Below are positions 43,075-54,849 of a stretch of DNA of 64,000 nt, one piece after another. Source of the stretch: Tupaia tana (taxonomy: Eukaryota; Chordata; Mammalia; Scandentia; Tupaiidae); NCBI GenBank assembly GCA_026018925.1, contig JAKSZU010000026.1:16855127-16919126 (forward strand), written 5' to 3'. Position 1 is the stretch's first letter, and each line of letters begins with the position of its first letter. The notes beneath the pieces were generated by a model that was not told the origin of the DNA, did no database searches, and saw only the letters and a list, made by a program, of their open reading frames with translations. Made by a program: the position numbers and the translations under genes.

Positions 43075-43730
43075 TAAGAGTTTTTAAAGTATTTTAAATC
43101 CAAACCCCTTATTAGGTATATGAGTTGCAAATTTATTTTTTCCCATTCTTCAGGTTGTCTTTTCACCTTTTGATCAATTTCATTTATTTATAAGCTACTT
43201 TTTTTTTTCCTAACATTGCTATTTTATTCTTAGCAAATGATGTTGATTTTCTCGTTAGACCAAATCATGTAAAATTCACTTTCAAATGTATTTACTTAAG
43301 TAAAAAAGGATAAGCAGCGACTGATGCCTTTTATGTCATACACGGAAAGATTTAGGACCCCAAGAAGCCTAAGACAGTTGTGGGGCTACCCAGGGGATGT
43401 CCTGACCAATAGCCTTTGCTTCTTTCCACCCCACTTTAAGCCATTTGCTTGAGCAGGTCACATGCATGCTGGCTTTCCAGCATATCTATCTTATGTGCTT
43501 ATGGAGTGAACACAGCAGGAAGCATCTTGTCTATACATGTCTGTGGGGGCCTGCAGACAGGGTAGCTGTTCATAAGCCATAGCAGTGCACAAAGAATCTG
43601 CAGGCATCACAGAGGCAGAGTTGCCATTGTGCATAGGGATGCACTGGGGGCACCCACATCCATATGCAAATGTGGGACCATGTGCACACAAGCACTACCT
43701 GTGAGCATTCAACGAGCATCAAGGTATGTT
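43075..43730. other. Repeat-poor sequence
   Basis: No recognised repeat or exon. Confidence 0.35.
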
Positions 43731-43784
43731 CTCACTGTGTGGGTGGGAATTCAAGAAGTAAGACATGGGCTGTGGGTTAGCTCA

Positions 43785-44030
43785 CACACAGTACACGACT
43801 GACCTTGCAGTTTGACCTTGAGCTTCTCTGGGCTCAGTCTCCTTATCTGTAAAACCAAAGAGGGCTGGACTAAAACACCCTCTACTTCCTTTATTAAATT
43901 TAAATTTATTTCAAATGGAGGTTGTATATCAGTACTGTATAGGAAAAATGACTACCACTTATAATTTCTTAATCTGTAAAATGAGGCTGCACCTCAGACG
44001 GTGGTTAGGGTCAGTGCCATGGCTCTCGGA
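43785..44030 (+). mobile_element. MIR fragments
   Basis: 'gggctcagtctccttatctg' (43829 area) and 'taatttcttaatctgtaaaa' (43962 area) are MIR-like pieces. Confidence 0.5.
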
Positions 44031-44084
44031 ATTATAGCAGAGTCATTGGGAAATGGGAGGGGCTCAAATGCTGGTTCCTGTTAA

Positions 44085-44575
44085 TGAGGCAATGACTTTT
44101 ATTACTCACATTTCTCATCTTATTTCATTCCCCCCTCCAAATGTTCCTATAGGATAGAGATTCCCATCATCTTTGGAGATATGAGAGAGCGAGGCTCGGG
44201 AGAATTAAAGATTTGTCCCTGGGAGAACCAGCTGATGGTATAATGGTTCCAGTGCTGGACTCCCACATAGTTAACCAACATTTGAGTTCCAGCCGTGGCA
44301 ACCTAAAACTTACACAGGGCATGCATGTGTGCCTGCCCAAAATCCGGAGAGGAAAGTGGAGGGGAAGGGATTGCAACATGGCCATTCCCTGGGGAGTGAT
44401 CTCTTGCATTCTGTCTATCTCTCCAGCAAGGACACACATGCCCTATAGCAAAAGTCTCTTAAAAAAAAAAAAAAGAAAAGAAAAGAAAGAAAAAATGACT
44501 TGCCCCTGGCTACTAAGAGAGATTATACTAATTTCTAGATGCAAGAGCTCAGATACTTCATTCTTGTAGACCGCA
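44085..44575 (-). mobile_element. MIR split by a SINE
   Basis: The left part ends at 'gatttgtccctggg' and the right part restarts at 'gacttgcccctggctactaa'. Those two similar strings are the SINE's TSD. Confidence 0.6.
44220..44494 (+). mobile_element. SINE family A, diverged
   Basis: 'gctgatggtataatggttcc', 'catgccctatagcaaaagtc' and an A/AAAG tail are readable. Confidence 0.85.
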
Positions 44576-44749
44576 CAGCTTCCCTCTCTCTCCCTATGTG
44601 CCATTCTGCCCTTAGCTCACAAAAGATACCCCTATATCCTGGAGGTTCTGTTGACAGATTCTAGTCGAATGAATTTTTCATTTGTGGCTTTCACTTTTTT
44701 GAGGGGAAGAAGAGAGGTGGAAGGCCATGGATGAATAATTCTCAGAATG

Positions 44750-44834
44750 GCATGCAGCATGGTGGTCAAGGCACTGGACTCCAACATGGTGGACCACGGT
44801 TCGAGTCCCAGACCTAGTGGCTTGCTTTCTTACT

Positions 44835-44879
<45 letters not shown>

Positions 44880-44900
44880 CCTCTGGTCAAATTAAAAATA
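44750..44900 (+). mobile_element. SINE family B
   Basis: 'ggtggtcaaggcactggact', 'cacggttcgagtcccagacc', a (TC)n tract and 'ggtcaaattaaaaataaata' tail. The tail is the target of the next SINE. Confidence 0.93.
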
Positions 44901-44912
44901 AATACATGTACT

Positions 44913-45175
44913 GGGACCAGCAGTTAGTGTAATGGCTATGTCGCTGGACTCCCACGTAGTCGACCGCGGTTTGCGTCCCGGGCCCGGTGGCTTAAAACTC
45001 ATGCTGGGTGCGTGTGCGTACGTGCCCAAGATCCCGAGAGGAGAATGGAGGAGAAGGGATTGCGGCGTGGCCATCCCCCCGGGGGGTGATTTCTCACTTT
45101 TTGTCTCTCTGTCTCTCGCTCTCTGTCTGACGAGCGCACGTGCCCTATAGCAAAAACCTCTAAAATAAATAAATT
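44913..45175 (+). mobile_element. SINE family A, young
   Basis: TSD aatacatgtact (44901-44912 and 45176-45187). It inserted into the tail of the family B copy. Head gttagtgtaatggctatgtc; the B box reads ggtttgcgtcc. Confidence 0.97.
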
Positions 45176-45189
45176 AATACATGTACTTC

Positions 45190-45940
45190 TCATTAGGCTT
45201 CTTAAGAGAAGACATACCCCTGTTGACCTCCGCCTCTCCAGCTGAGAAAACTTAGGACAGTGCCTAGTGCATCAAAATAGCTCAGGGAAAGAATTGGCAA
45301 ATCAAAGAATCTTTTCAACTAAGCCCAACTCTTCGATGTGGGAGACTCTGGCTAGTGTCCTTCGCTTACCCAGTGCATAGACTTTTCTAAGTAGAAAAAC
45401 CTAGCATCTACCCACAGGGGTATCTCCAGTGACTGGCAGGAGTGGGTATCTTATATGGAATGACCTGGTGGCTGCCTTTTGCCTTGAACCATCAATAGGA
45501 AGCTTCCAGAAGCTGATTTTAGGCTCGTATTCCCTATTCCTCAAGAGCAACAGCTATTTCGCTTGTATTCACCCATCTCTCCACATGGCCAGATGCACAC
45601 AGGGTGTTGGGCTCAGGCTCCATTGCTACTGAAGCTGGAGGCCAGTGGCAAGGTTCCCAGGTGACAGTCCTTGGGGTGCAGGAGAGGGAGCCTGCTGGGG
45701 GTGGGCAGGAAGAAGGCTGTGTTGCCAGAAGACGCCTGCCCCAGATCTGCCAGCTCCTCAGACTCCAGCTTCGACTTGACAAGGGCTTTCTCCTAGGCCT
45801 CTGGCCTCCACCTGGGATTAGCTTCTAAGTGATCAGAAAGCACTTAAAGATATAAAACACCGTGTAAAGACGTAACTAATCCCCAGTAATTTCACAGAGA
45901 ATTAACTCTTTCCTAAGGCTGTTGGACCTTCCCTGCCCGG
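45190..45940. other. Repeat-poor sequence
   Basis: No recognised repeat, exon or RNA gene. Confidence 0.35.
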
Positions 45941-45949
45941 GTTGCCTGG

Positions 45950-46140
45950 CCCAGAGCTGAGTAATCATGATGTCAGCAAATGTGAGAGCAGAGAGGAACC
46001 TGGGAAAGGCCCTAGTCTCTGAGCTACACTGAAGGGATAAGAGAGGCTGAGGCAGAGAGAGGTGAGGGGCTTGTCTGAGCATATATCCTTGACCCAGTCT
46101 TGAAGTTTAAGCCAAAACCAAAATGTAGGCCTGGAAAGGC
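45950..46140 (-). mobile_element. MIR-like fragment (weak)
   Basis: 'gagaggctgaggcagagaga' resembles an antisense MIR core; the flanks are weak. Confidence 0.4.
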
Positions 46141-46179
46141 TTCTGCTTTTTGTTTTAAATTTCTTGTTTCATGTAAGAT

Positions 46180-46590
46180 TTCCAAAGCAGTGCGAGTCAC
46201 GTAATACCACAGAGCCCATGTTCCTGCATGGAAAAGATCTGTCTTTGCAACTTACCAACTGGTGATCATGAGTAAATACTTGACTCTGAAGACTCAGCTT
46301 TGGGGGGCCGGCAGGTGGCGTGGTGATTAAGGTTCTGGACTCCCACATGGCTGACTGGGCTTCGAGTCTTTGACCTGGTGACTCGCTTTCTCACTTTCCC
46401 TTTGTCTCTATCTGCTTCTCTCTGTTCAAGTTAAATAATAATAAATAAATCATTCTAAAAAATAAACATTTAAGAATACTCAGTTTTCATGTTATTTAAA
46501 TGGGCTGAGATAGGAAATCAATCTTACTATATTTAAGGATTAAGTGAATTATGTTCAGCAAGAACTGAGCATCTATTAAATACCCAATTA
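46180..46590 (+). mobile_element. MIR split by a family B SINE
   Basis: 'tctttgcaacttaccaactg' (left) and 'aaggattaagtgaattatgt' (right) are sense MIR. The SINE lies between. Confidence 0.65.
46304..46472 (+). mobile_element. SINE family B
   Basis: TSD actcagYtttt (46290 area and 46476 area). Head 'gggccggcaggtggcgtggt'. Confidence 0.93.
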
Positions 46591-46699
46591 AATAAGCAAT
46601 TAATAATGACCGTAACTATTATCCTGTCTCATCCCTTCGTCAAATGGGTACTTTCTACTGCCTTTTCAGTGTGGGTGGGTCTGGAACCTATTCTTCTAG

Positions 46700-48105
46700 C
46701 TGTTTAGATCTAAAATCATGGAATCACCTTCGGCTTCTTTTTCTCTTTATTATTCTCTCTCACGTGCACACACACAGCATCATCAAACTGCTAGGAAGCC
46801 TTATTGGCTGTACGGTGAATCATATCCAGGATGCTCTCCCCTTCAAGTTCTCTTCCTATCCTGGCCTTTCTTGAACTACATCACAGAGCAGAGGTCAGTA
46901 AACTGCAATCCCTGAGCCAAATCTACCCTGTGCCTCTTTTTTTGGTTTTTACATTTTGTGATGACTGGAGAAAGAAATCAAGAGAAAAACAATATTTCGA
47001 GATACATCACAATTTCTTAGAACCTGAATTTCTATGTCCATAAAGTCTCAGTGGAACACAGCCATGTCCACTCATTTACGTAGGAATATGGCCGGTTTCC
47101 ACGTGGAATATGGCTGCCACTGTGGCAGGACCCACAGGGCCTGAAGTCGTCACATGTAGGCTCTTTCCAGAAATATTTCCCAAATGCCCTTGTAGACTGG
47201 TCATAGATCTCCCTGTGGCTGTGTTTGCATTCCTACTGTCCGGTCCCAACACAGTTTTCCAAGTGGGCCTTTTAATGTGTAGACCTGACCACGACCCGTC
47301 TGCCGAGAGCACTGCAGCGGCCCCCAAGTCACCCACAGTAAAAGCCAGCGTTGTCACAATGGCCAGTGAGCTCCCGTGGTCCACTGCCCACTATCCCCCT
47401 TACTTCTGGGGGTCTCCGTCTCCATCTAGTCCCGCTCTGAGTCATCCTGTTCCAGTCACACTGGCCTCTGACACTGTGGTAAATAGACCTCCACCAGAGG
47501 GGCCTCTGCCCTGGTTATTTCCTCACCTGGAAGGCTGCCCTCCAAAAACTCCCTCCCGCACCTCCTTCACAATCTGTGCTGGAATCTCACCATCTCAGAG
47601 AGACCTGTCCTGTCACCCAGTTCAGTCCCCCACGCCCCTTACCTCCAGAGTGCTTTTGCTTGTGTCTTTACATTTTCATTTTCTTTTTCCATAAAAGGGC
47701 TTTCATGCCCTTTTATGAACTAGCCAATATATGAATCCATTTTGTTTATTATTTATTGTCTGTTTCCTTCCATTCAAACCCAAAGCCCACAAAAGCAGGT
47801 ATTTTTGTTCCAGGTGTGTTCATTTCTGGGTCCCAAAGCCCCATATCAGTCGAACCTCACAGATGCACACCCTGAGTAGTCACATGGGGCTTCCCTGCTC
47901 CAAGGAGCCTGCACTTGTGAGAACCCTGTCCTTGGCTTACTGCCCCGTTGCCACCATTTTTAACATTTTAATCATCATCATACAGTGGGTCTGACATTTC
48001 ATTTTGCACTGCGCCTTACCCGTTGCGGAGCTGTCTAGCCATAGAATCATGCCAGGTGCACAGTGAATCCTCTGTGAATGTTTGTTGAATGAATGAATGA
48101 TCCTT
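46700..48105 (+). mobile_element. L2 3' half, split by a Charlie-type element
   Basis: 'cacccacagtaaaagccagc', 'ccagtcacactggcctctga', 'ttgtttattatttattgtct' and 'tttgttgaatgaatgaatga' follow sense L2 order from 47200. The piece 46700-46885 is a weaker L2 match. The long open frame at 47110-47694 lies in this repeat. Confidence 0.78.
46889..47100 (+). mobile_element. Charlie-type DNA transposon fragment
   Basis: 'gaggtcagtaaactgcaatc' and 'cagtggaacacagccatgtc' match the family at 24.6 kb. It interrupts the L2. Confidence 0.65.
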
Positions 48106-48960
48106 TTTTAAAAAATTTAGCTCCATGGCTTTCTTCCTGTTCCTCTGGCCACTGCAGCCTCCACCCCCATTCCTCCCCCACTTGTCCCTTTTGAGGGAGT
48201 GTATATTGATGTAAGTGGACAAGGAGAGGAGTCAGTCGGGGGATCAGGGAGCCAGGGAGAAGATCGCCTGCAGCAACCGAGAAGACACAATTACTCCAGC
48301 AACTGTCCACCCGACCGCAGCTCGGAGCCTCCACTTAATGTAATTGAGTGTGAAGGCCGGCTGGAGACACAGGCGCCCCCTCCGCCCCCTCTCCATAATA
48401 TAGACACTATTGGTTGCTAATTGGCGCCAGTGGGCTGGTGCTAATTGTCCTAATGCACTCGGCTTGATGGAGGACAAGGCTGTGCAGGCTGGGGGGTGGG
48501 GGGGCTCCTTGGGAAATGGTGGGGGTAGTGGGCGCCCAGCACCAGCAGACACTGCTCATGAAAGTTGGAACAGGCTTTAATTTTACATCAAATATTTAAG
48601 CAGGCTTGGGGTGGACATTGAGGAAAAGGCGGATGAACAAGCTTTGCTTGCGGTAACCCACAAGGGGCCAGGGGACTAGGCCCCCTGCCATCCTTATCAA
48701 TGGGTTATCCAGATGGCTGTGTCCCCAGCATTGTCTAATTAATTGTGTGAATTTCTAATGACCCTTTTAGCCCCCTCCCCAGCAGTCCTCCCTCCCTCAT
48801 TTAGGCGCCCACCTATTATTCCAGATGTTTCTGAACACAGTTCTTTAGTAATGTGTCTTGACGCCATCCACAGGCAGAAATGGCATAAAAGTCATCACGT
48901 GGTCTCAGTAAACTCACCTCCTCCCTCCAGGCCTCAGTTTACTTAACAAAAATCTGTTGG
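48106..48960. promoter_or_regulatory. Candidate developmental enhancer block
   Basis: About 850 repeat-free bases with dense TAAT/ATTA sites: cacaattactcc (48287 area), cttaatgtaattgagtg (48333 area), ttgctaattggcgcc (48412 area), gtgctaattgtcctaatgca (48437 area), gtctaattaattgtgtg (48732 area) and tttctaatgacc (48751 area). The ttggcgcca near 48420 resembles an NF1 site. No ORF with exon signals. Enhancer function is inferred. Confidence 0.5.
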
Positions 48961-49465
48961 GCTAGCGAGTGTTAAAATTTTGAGATACTGCACTTACTTC
49001 ACCTGTGACACCTAAGATCTTCTTGAGGAGAGGGGAATAAACACACACACACACATATATAAATAATACATATATATATAAATATGTATTTGCAGCTAAG
49101 TGTGTTTTAGGGTGAATATATTATATTACATGTTTCTCTATATACATGATACGTATTTAATAATGACAGAGATACGGTATGCTAGTAAATGTGTGATATC
49201 TAGCTGTGGGGAGAGGAGAGCCCTGATCGCTAGCATCTGCCAATTTCTGTGGTGTAAATACTCGATGGTGGCTAACTGCAAGCTGCCAGGGTGACCTGCG
49301 AAACGCAGAGTTGGGAAGGGTTGTGCAGTAGCATATTGTTTTATAGTATTTCTACCACATAGATAACAATAAAAAAAATTTCTAGAGCAGCCATGACAAT
49401 AAAATGTAGTAAAATAATTAGGAAGTGATGAATTTGGAGTATTTATCACCTTTTAAAAAAGAATT
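48961..49465. other. AT-rich sequence with CA/TA microsatellite
   Basis: A CA then TA tract occupies about 49040-49085. The rest is unassigned and AT-rich. Confidence 0.4.
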
Positions 49466-49470
49466 TAATA

Positions 49471-49725
49471 TGGGGGCCAGCCCATGATATGGTGGGTTGG
49501 GCAACTGGATCCCACATAGCCACTGCATGGTTTGAGACACAGACCTGGTGTCTTGAAAAACATACCGGGTACGTGTCATGCATAGCCAAAATTCTGAGAG
49601 GAAAACAAAGAAGAAAGGATTGTGGAATGGTCTTGTCCCAGGGGGTGCTTCCTATTTCCCTCTCTCTCTTTCTGACTCCCTTTGGTGAGTGTATGCATCC
49701 TTTGGCAAAATTTTAAAAATTTAAT
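49471..49725 (+). mobile_element. SINE family A, older subfamily
   Basis: 'gggggccagcccatgatatg', 'tcttgaaaaacataccgggt' and 'gcatcctttggcaaaatttt' show the older 3' end. Confidence 0.85.
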
Positions 49726-49803
49726 AGTAGTTTAAGTTTATATAACTTAATGTTTAGCAATGATCATTTTTTAATAAAAAGCTAGCAAAAGTCCTGAAAG
49801 TTT

Positions 49804-50000
49804 AGGGCTGGCAGGTGGCATGGTGGGTAAGGGCATTGGACTCCCACATGACTGACTGTGGTTCGAGTCCTGGACCTGGTGGCTTACTTTCTTTTCTCTC
49901 TCTCTCTCACTCTTACTCTGTCCCTCTCTGGTCAAATTTAAATTAATTAATTAATTAATTAAAATAAATAAAGTTAAATAAAATATATTTTTTTAAGTTC
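49804..50000 (+). mobile_element. SINE family B
   Basis: 'gggctggcaggtggcatggt', 'ggttcgagtcctggacctgg' and an (ATTA)n tail. Flanked by aaagttta. Confidence 0.93.
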
Positions 50001-51535
50001 TAAAAGTTTAACAATGACTTTTGTGCCTATATAGGCCAACTCCAGCACATGACTGCTCATGTATGTGTGTGTGTGTATGTGGGGGAACATGTGCATTGAC
50101 ATATGTAGTGCATTACCCATGAATCCCATGATTTCCCAGAGGTTATTGCATGGAACACACCTGGGTAGAAAAAAGGTTCAACTTAAAACCGATTTAAAGA
50201 AAAAATACTAAGTAAATAATGGCTGGGGTGATTTGCACAAATAGTAAAATCATGAAGTTGGTACTTAAATGGCTCTAATTTGAAAAGAGGCTTGTGGTCT
50301 GTTCCGTGGTCTGCAGCATAGTTTTGCTAGCAAGGGCAGGAATGGTTAGGTGGGAGGGCAGGGTTCACCACCCTCGGCCTTGTTTGCTAGAAGGCATGAA
50401 ATGGCCATTTCACACTCCTTCCTTTTACCATTGACTTGATTCTTTTTCTTCCCCAAACCTAAGGCATTACTCTACTGCCAGCGCTCCCACCTCTCTCTTT
50501 TTTTTTTTTTTTCACATTTCTAGCCCTTCCTTTGGTTATTCTGCCTCATTCTACTCCTTTCTCTGAACTCATTTGTGTTGCTGGTGACATTTACTGGTCT
50601 CAGTGCTGTGTGTTACCTACTATGCACCTTTGGGAGAAACAGGGTGATGGGAGAGATACTCCAGGGTAATGTGGGAGTCATGAGTCCAGTCCAGACCAGC
50701 TTACTCAAGGTGTAGAGAAGTCGTGGGTGTCCTATGTCTGAGGCTCCATTGTTCTCTCAAAGACAAAGCCTCCCCACCATGTTTTACCTTAGATTTGTTT
50801 TACAAAGCTGTCATGTTTGCTTTTCAGTTGTAAATGCACTTTGGGGGCTTGTGAACCTGAATGCCCATAGGGGGCAGGCAGGGATCATAAATGCAGGAAG
50901 GCAGGCCAGCTAGGACCCTGAGCAAACTGGGGAGTCTGTCCCCCTCCCAAGGGGTCAGGCTGCCAGTAGCCCACTAGCCAGCTGGGGCACCGGTGACCAG
51001 AATTCTTCACAGACGCTGGAAAAGGTGGTTTGAATGTGAACATTCTTAAGAACCACAACATAGTATGTCTATGGGCTGAACATGGCCTGAGAAAAATGTT
51101 TTAAAAAGCACAGAAAATGTAAATAAGAAAATGTAACAGCTTACCTTCCTAGCAACCAGAGAGAGTATTTTGGTGTTTGGATCAGGCTGTCTGTAAGATT
51201 GTTTTTTGCCATAGTTTGTCATTGTTCGTAACCTCAACCTGGTGTAAATATTCTACCAGGACTTCAAAAAACTCTTCACTGATGTAATTTTTAAATGATA
51301 TCTTAACATTTATATCATAAGACCACCACAAAACTGATAGGAATGAAAAGTGAGTGCAGATTCGTAGATTTATCCAGAGGTGGTGCTTATGGCCCCATGA
51401 TCTGTGACTTTGATAGAAGAAGACAAAAGTAATGCTATAACCATTTTCTTACCCAATTTTTAAGAAGCTGGTGGCTTTACTTTCTATCACTTGGAACACA
51501 AACTTCTCAGAGTCCTAAGCCACCACTGAAGAAGT
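50001..51535. other. Repeat-poor sequence, about 1.5 kb
   Basis: The longest stretch without a SINE. A poly-T run lies at 50498-50512. No exon or RNA gene recognised. Confidence 0.35.
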
Positions 51536-51539
51536 CTGT

Positions 51540-51785
51540 CTACCTTAAGGCTATCATATTGGACATACCATGTCAAGAGACATGGAGGTCCAAGCTCCTC
51601 CAGACCTTAAATCTATGAGTCAACCCTTATACCATATCCTTGCGAACCAGAAAGAGGTGGCCCCATCAAACCTTGAAAATATAGTGGGTTCATAAATGAA
51701 ATATAGAACTGTAGTTGTTTTAAGTCACTAAGTTTGGGGATTTTAAAAAGCATGTACTGTTACATACAGCAAGAGATAACCAGAA
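51540..51785 (+). mobile_element. MLT1-type LTR, 3' part
   Basis: 'gttttaagtcactaagtttg' and 'gtactgttacatacagcaag' match a MaLR LTR end. Confidence 0.6.
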
Positions 51786-51839
51786 TATTAACTTGGCAAG
51801 CCTCTGATGTCAATGATTCAGTTTTTTCTAATTCATAAG

Positions 51840-52120
51840 TCTTAAAATTTGCTCCTGTTTTGGAGAATTTGCTCAGATGAGATTCCTGCAGGCAGAATTA
51901 TTGGCTTTAAGAGTCCAGACAATGTTGAGCTCATGGTAACCTACTCTGCCAAAACACTTTCCTGGAAAATTGAATCAATCTATTTGTGGTGATTGCGCTA
52001 CAAAATGATTCTTCCCCAAAGTTGAACCAATCTACACTCCAACCAGCAGTGAATGAGAGTCCACTCCTTTGGGTAGTTTGGTATATTTATTTATAGTTAT
52101 GTGGGTGTTACTCATTCTGA
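51840..52120 (+). mobile_element. Old L1 fragment (tentative)
   Basis: 'ttgaaccaatctacactcca' followed by 'accagcagtgaatgagagtc' resembles the common L1 3' motif about inserted primers and 'caccaacagtgtatgag'. Confidence 0.55.
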
Positions 52121-52785
52121 GTTATGGAGAAAAAAAAGAATTAGAGGGCGAAGACTCAAGTGCCCTTTTCTTCTGACCAGACAGATGTCAGGTTCTCATG
52201 AAATGGTTGAGAATTTGTCGTCATTGAAGTTGAGTTGCAGCTTCCTTTTTACTGTAGCCGTAAAGAGGAATTGCTGAGTTAATTTCTTGTATAAACAAGA
52301 GTTTAGAGCCTGACCCTGTGGGTATCTCTTGCCTTCATTCATAAATTCAGGCTTATTCTCATTATATCTGTTTTGTGGTGGTGGTTGTAGTAATAATACA
52401 CAAATAACACAATGCAGCTAGTAGCCTCTCCAGGGCATTCGATGCAGATGTGAGCTTGGTGAATGTCACTGTTGTTAAGAGTCAGGATTTGACTAGGGCA
52501 GCACGGAAGTAGTCAGACTAGCTGGGGCCAGGAAGCTCTGGGGCAACAAATCCCTTCCTTGCGTAGGAGGGGAAGCAACCTAGCAAAAAAACAGTTACAA
52601 CAGTGAACAGTATGAAAGAAAAATAAGGGAGGTTGTGCATCTCTCATGAGCAAAAGAACCAATTTATAAGTTGCGCCTGGAGAGAAGACTGTTTTGGTTC
52701 GGTCCTAGGACTTGTCTATACAGTTAATGAGACCAGATTTGCCACTGTTTCTTCTCTTCCTCCTTTTTCTGTGAAGAATAGAAAT
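52121..52785. other. Unassigned sequence
   Basis: No recognised repeat or exon. Confidence 0.35.
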
Positions 52786-52873
52786 AACCACTTACCGAGT
52801 GTGTCATACCAGAAATTGTTTATGCCTAGCACTGTCTCATTTAGTCTTTCATGGAACCTATGAGGGAGACTTT

Positions 52874-53325
52874 ATTTATTTTAAAAATAATTATTTACTT
52901 GGAACCAGCAGATGGCGTAATGGCTATGTCACTGGACTCCCATGTAGTTGACTGTGGTTCGAGTCCTGGACCTGGTGGCTTGGACTCACGCGGGGTGTGT
53001 GTGTATGCACACCCAAGATCCCGAGAGGAGAATAGAGGAGAAGGGAATGCAGCATGGCCACCCCTGGGGGTGATTTCTCACTTTTTGTCTCTCTGTCTCT
53101 CTCTGTCTTTCTGGCAAGCACACGTGCCCTATACAAAAACCTCTCCAAAAAAAAAAATTACTCATTTAATTCCACTTGCTATTATTATTTTTTTAATTTG
53201 ACCAGAGAGAGACAAGAGAAAGAGAAAGGAAAAGCCAGAAAGCAAGCCACCAGGTCTGGGACTCAAATTGTGGTTGGCCATGTGGGCATCCAGTGACTTT
53301 AACCACCACGCCACCTGCCAGCCCC
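52874..53325 (-). mobile_element. SINE family B carrying a family A SINE in its tail
   Basis: The TSD agggagacttt encloses 'tttttaatttgaccagagag' to the reversed head 'ccacgccacctgccagcccc'. The family A copy splits its tail. Confidence 0.88.
52901..53152 (+). mobile_element. SINE family A
   Basis: 'gaaccagcagatggcgtaat', 'gtggttcgagtcctggacct' and 'gccctatacaaaaacctctc'. It is in the tail of a family B SINE. Confidence 0.93.
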
Positions 53326-53460
53326 AGGGAGACTTTGTTATAATCACTTTACAGATGAGAAAATGGAACCTCAAACAGGTCACATGACTTGTCAAGTGTT
53401 CAAGTCGGTTCCCCAGCCCTGGATGTTGGAGAGTGACGTGGGAGGTGCAGGGTAAGATGC

Positions 53461-53835
53461 CCTTCCTTCCTCATTATTCTCTCTTTTCTTCCTTTCTCCT
53501 GTTTTTTCTTTTCTTTCCCCATTTTGTTCCTACATGATGGAGTATTTATTAATGTAGAGAAGAGAGACAGGAACTTCATGAACAAAATTGCAAGACGAAG
53601 TCGCTCAGTACAAGGAGGACACAGGGCCAGCTACATAATTTGTAGATCTCAGTGCACCACAAAATGCAGATGTATAATATCAATATAATCAAATAGGGTT
53701 CCCAATACTGTTACTAACAACAGTCATCATTGAGCCCTGCCCCAAAAGCAAGAAAGAAATGCCATTCGAGGTACAAAGATGTAAAGCCTTTTGCTTCCCT
53801 TAGTAGTTCCTCTCTTGACTTCTCATGGTGTTCTA
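53461..53835. other. Unassigned sequence
   Basis: No recognised repeat or exon. Confidence 0.4.
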
Positions 53836-53850
53836 AGTAAATGCATTCTT

Positions 53851-54120
53851 TTCTCTCTTTCTTTTTTTCAGGAGAGATTTTTGCTATAGAGTGCGTGTGC
53901 TTGCCAGAGAGACAGAGAGAAACAGAGAGACAGAAAGTGAGAAATCAACCCCCAGAGGGATGACCACACCACAATCCCTTCTCCTTCATTCTCCTCTCAG
54001 GATCTTGGGCATGCACGCTGACATGCCTGGTGTGAGTTTTAAGTTGCTGGATCCAGGACTTGAACTGCATTCGACTATGTGAGAGTCCAGTGATGAACCA
54101 TTACACCATCTGCTGGTCCC
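53851..54120 (-). mobile_element. SINE family A
   Basis: A perfect 15-bp TSD agtaaatgcattctt (53836-53850 and 54121-54135). Confidence 0.96.
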
Positions 54121-54154
54121 AGTAAATGCATTCTTAGTAAAGAAAAAACAAACA

Positions 54155-54384
54155 TGGGACCAGCAGGTGGTGTAATGGTTATGTCACTGAACTCCTACGT
54201 GGGAGTCTCGGACCAGGCGAAGCAAAACTCACGCTGGGCATGTAGGTGTGCGTGCCCAAAATCCTGAGAAAACAGTAAAAGAAAAGGGATTGCAGTGTGG
54301 CCATGCCTCCTGTGGAGTAGTATCTCGCTTTCTGTCTCTCTGTCCCTCTGGAGAGCACATGTGCCCTATAGCAAAAATCCCTAT

Positions 54385-54438
<54 letters not shown>

Positions 54439-54478
54439 AAGAAAGAAAGAAAAGAAAAAAAAGAAAAAGAAAAACTGA
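54155..54478 (+). mobile_element. SINE family A with B-box deletion and long poly-A
   Basis: The head is followed by 'cctacgtgggagtctcggac', so the normal ggttcgagtcc is lost. The 3' end ctatagcaaaaat is duplicated before a run of about 47 A. Confidence 0.92.
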
Positions 54479-54652
54479 AATGTTCAACTGTTAGAGACTT
54501 TTGCATTTTCATGATGTAATGACAGCTTTCAATACAGATACCAGAATATTGAACTCTTATATGGAATCACCAAAATTGCATGATTTGTGCCTGGTTTCTT
54601 CTTCCTGGAGGGTGCCTTGAGCTGACCAGTAGATACAAACATAAACTAGTTT
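54479..54652. other. Unassigned sequence
   Basis: No recognised repeat or exon. Confidence 0.4.
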
Positions 54653-54670
54653 CAAGAAGGAGGATAGATG

Positions 54671-54838
54671 GGGCCAGCAGGTGGCATGGTGATTAAGGGC
54701 ACTGGACTCCCACATGGCTGAAGGCAGTTTGAGTCCTGGACCTGGTGGCTTGCTTTCTCACTTTATGTCCCCACCACCATCATCAAATTAAAATAAATAA
54801 ATAAATAAAGTTAAATAAAATAACTTTTTTTGATAAAA
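54671..54838 (+). mobile_element. SINE family B
   Basis: TSD aagaaggagg (54654 area and 54839 area). The CT-rich part is shortened to 'tatgtccccaccaccatcat'. Confidence 0.93.
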
Positions 54839-54849
54839 AAGAAGGAGGG

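Larger units (their letters stand above)
52788..53460 (-). mobile_element. MIR split by nested SINEs
   Basis: The left part ('ccacttaccgagtgtgtcat' to agggagacttt) and right part ('tttacagatgagaaaatgga') are one antisense MIR. 11-bp TSD copies at 52863-52873 and 53326-53336 mark the insertion. Confidence 0.85.

Noticed and set aside
47110-47694. Longest open frame in the window (194 residues, + strand)
   Set aside because: It runs through an L2 element (and the sequence next to a Charlie-type fragment). Its DNA follows the L2 3' consensus and the peptide matches no protein family I know.
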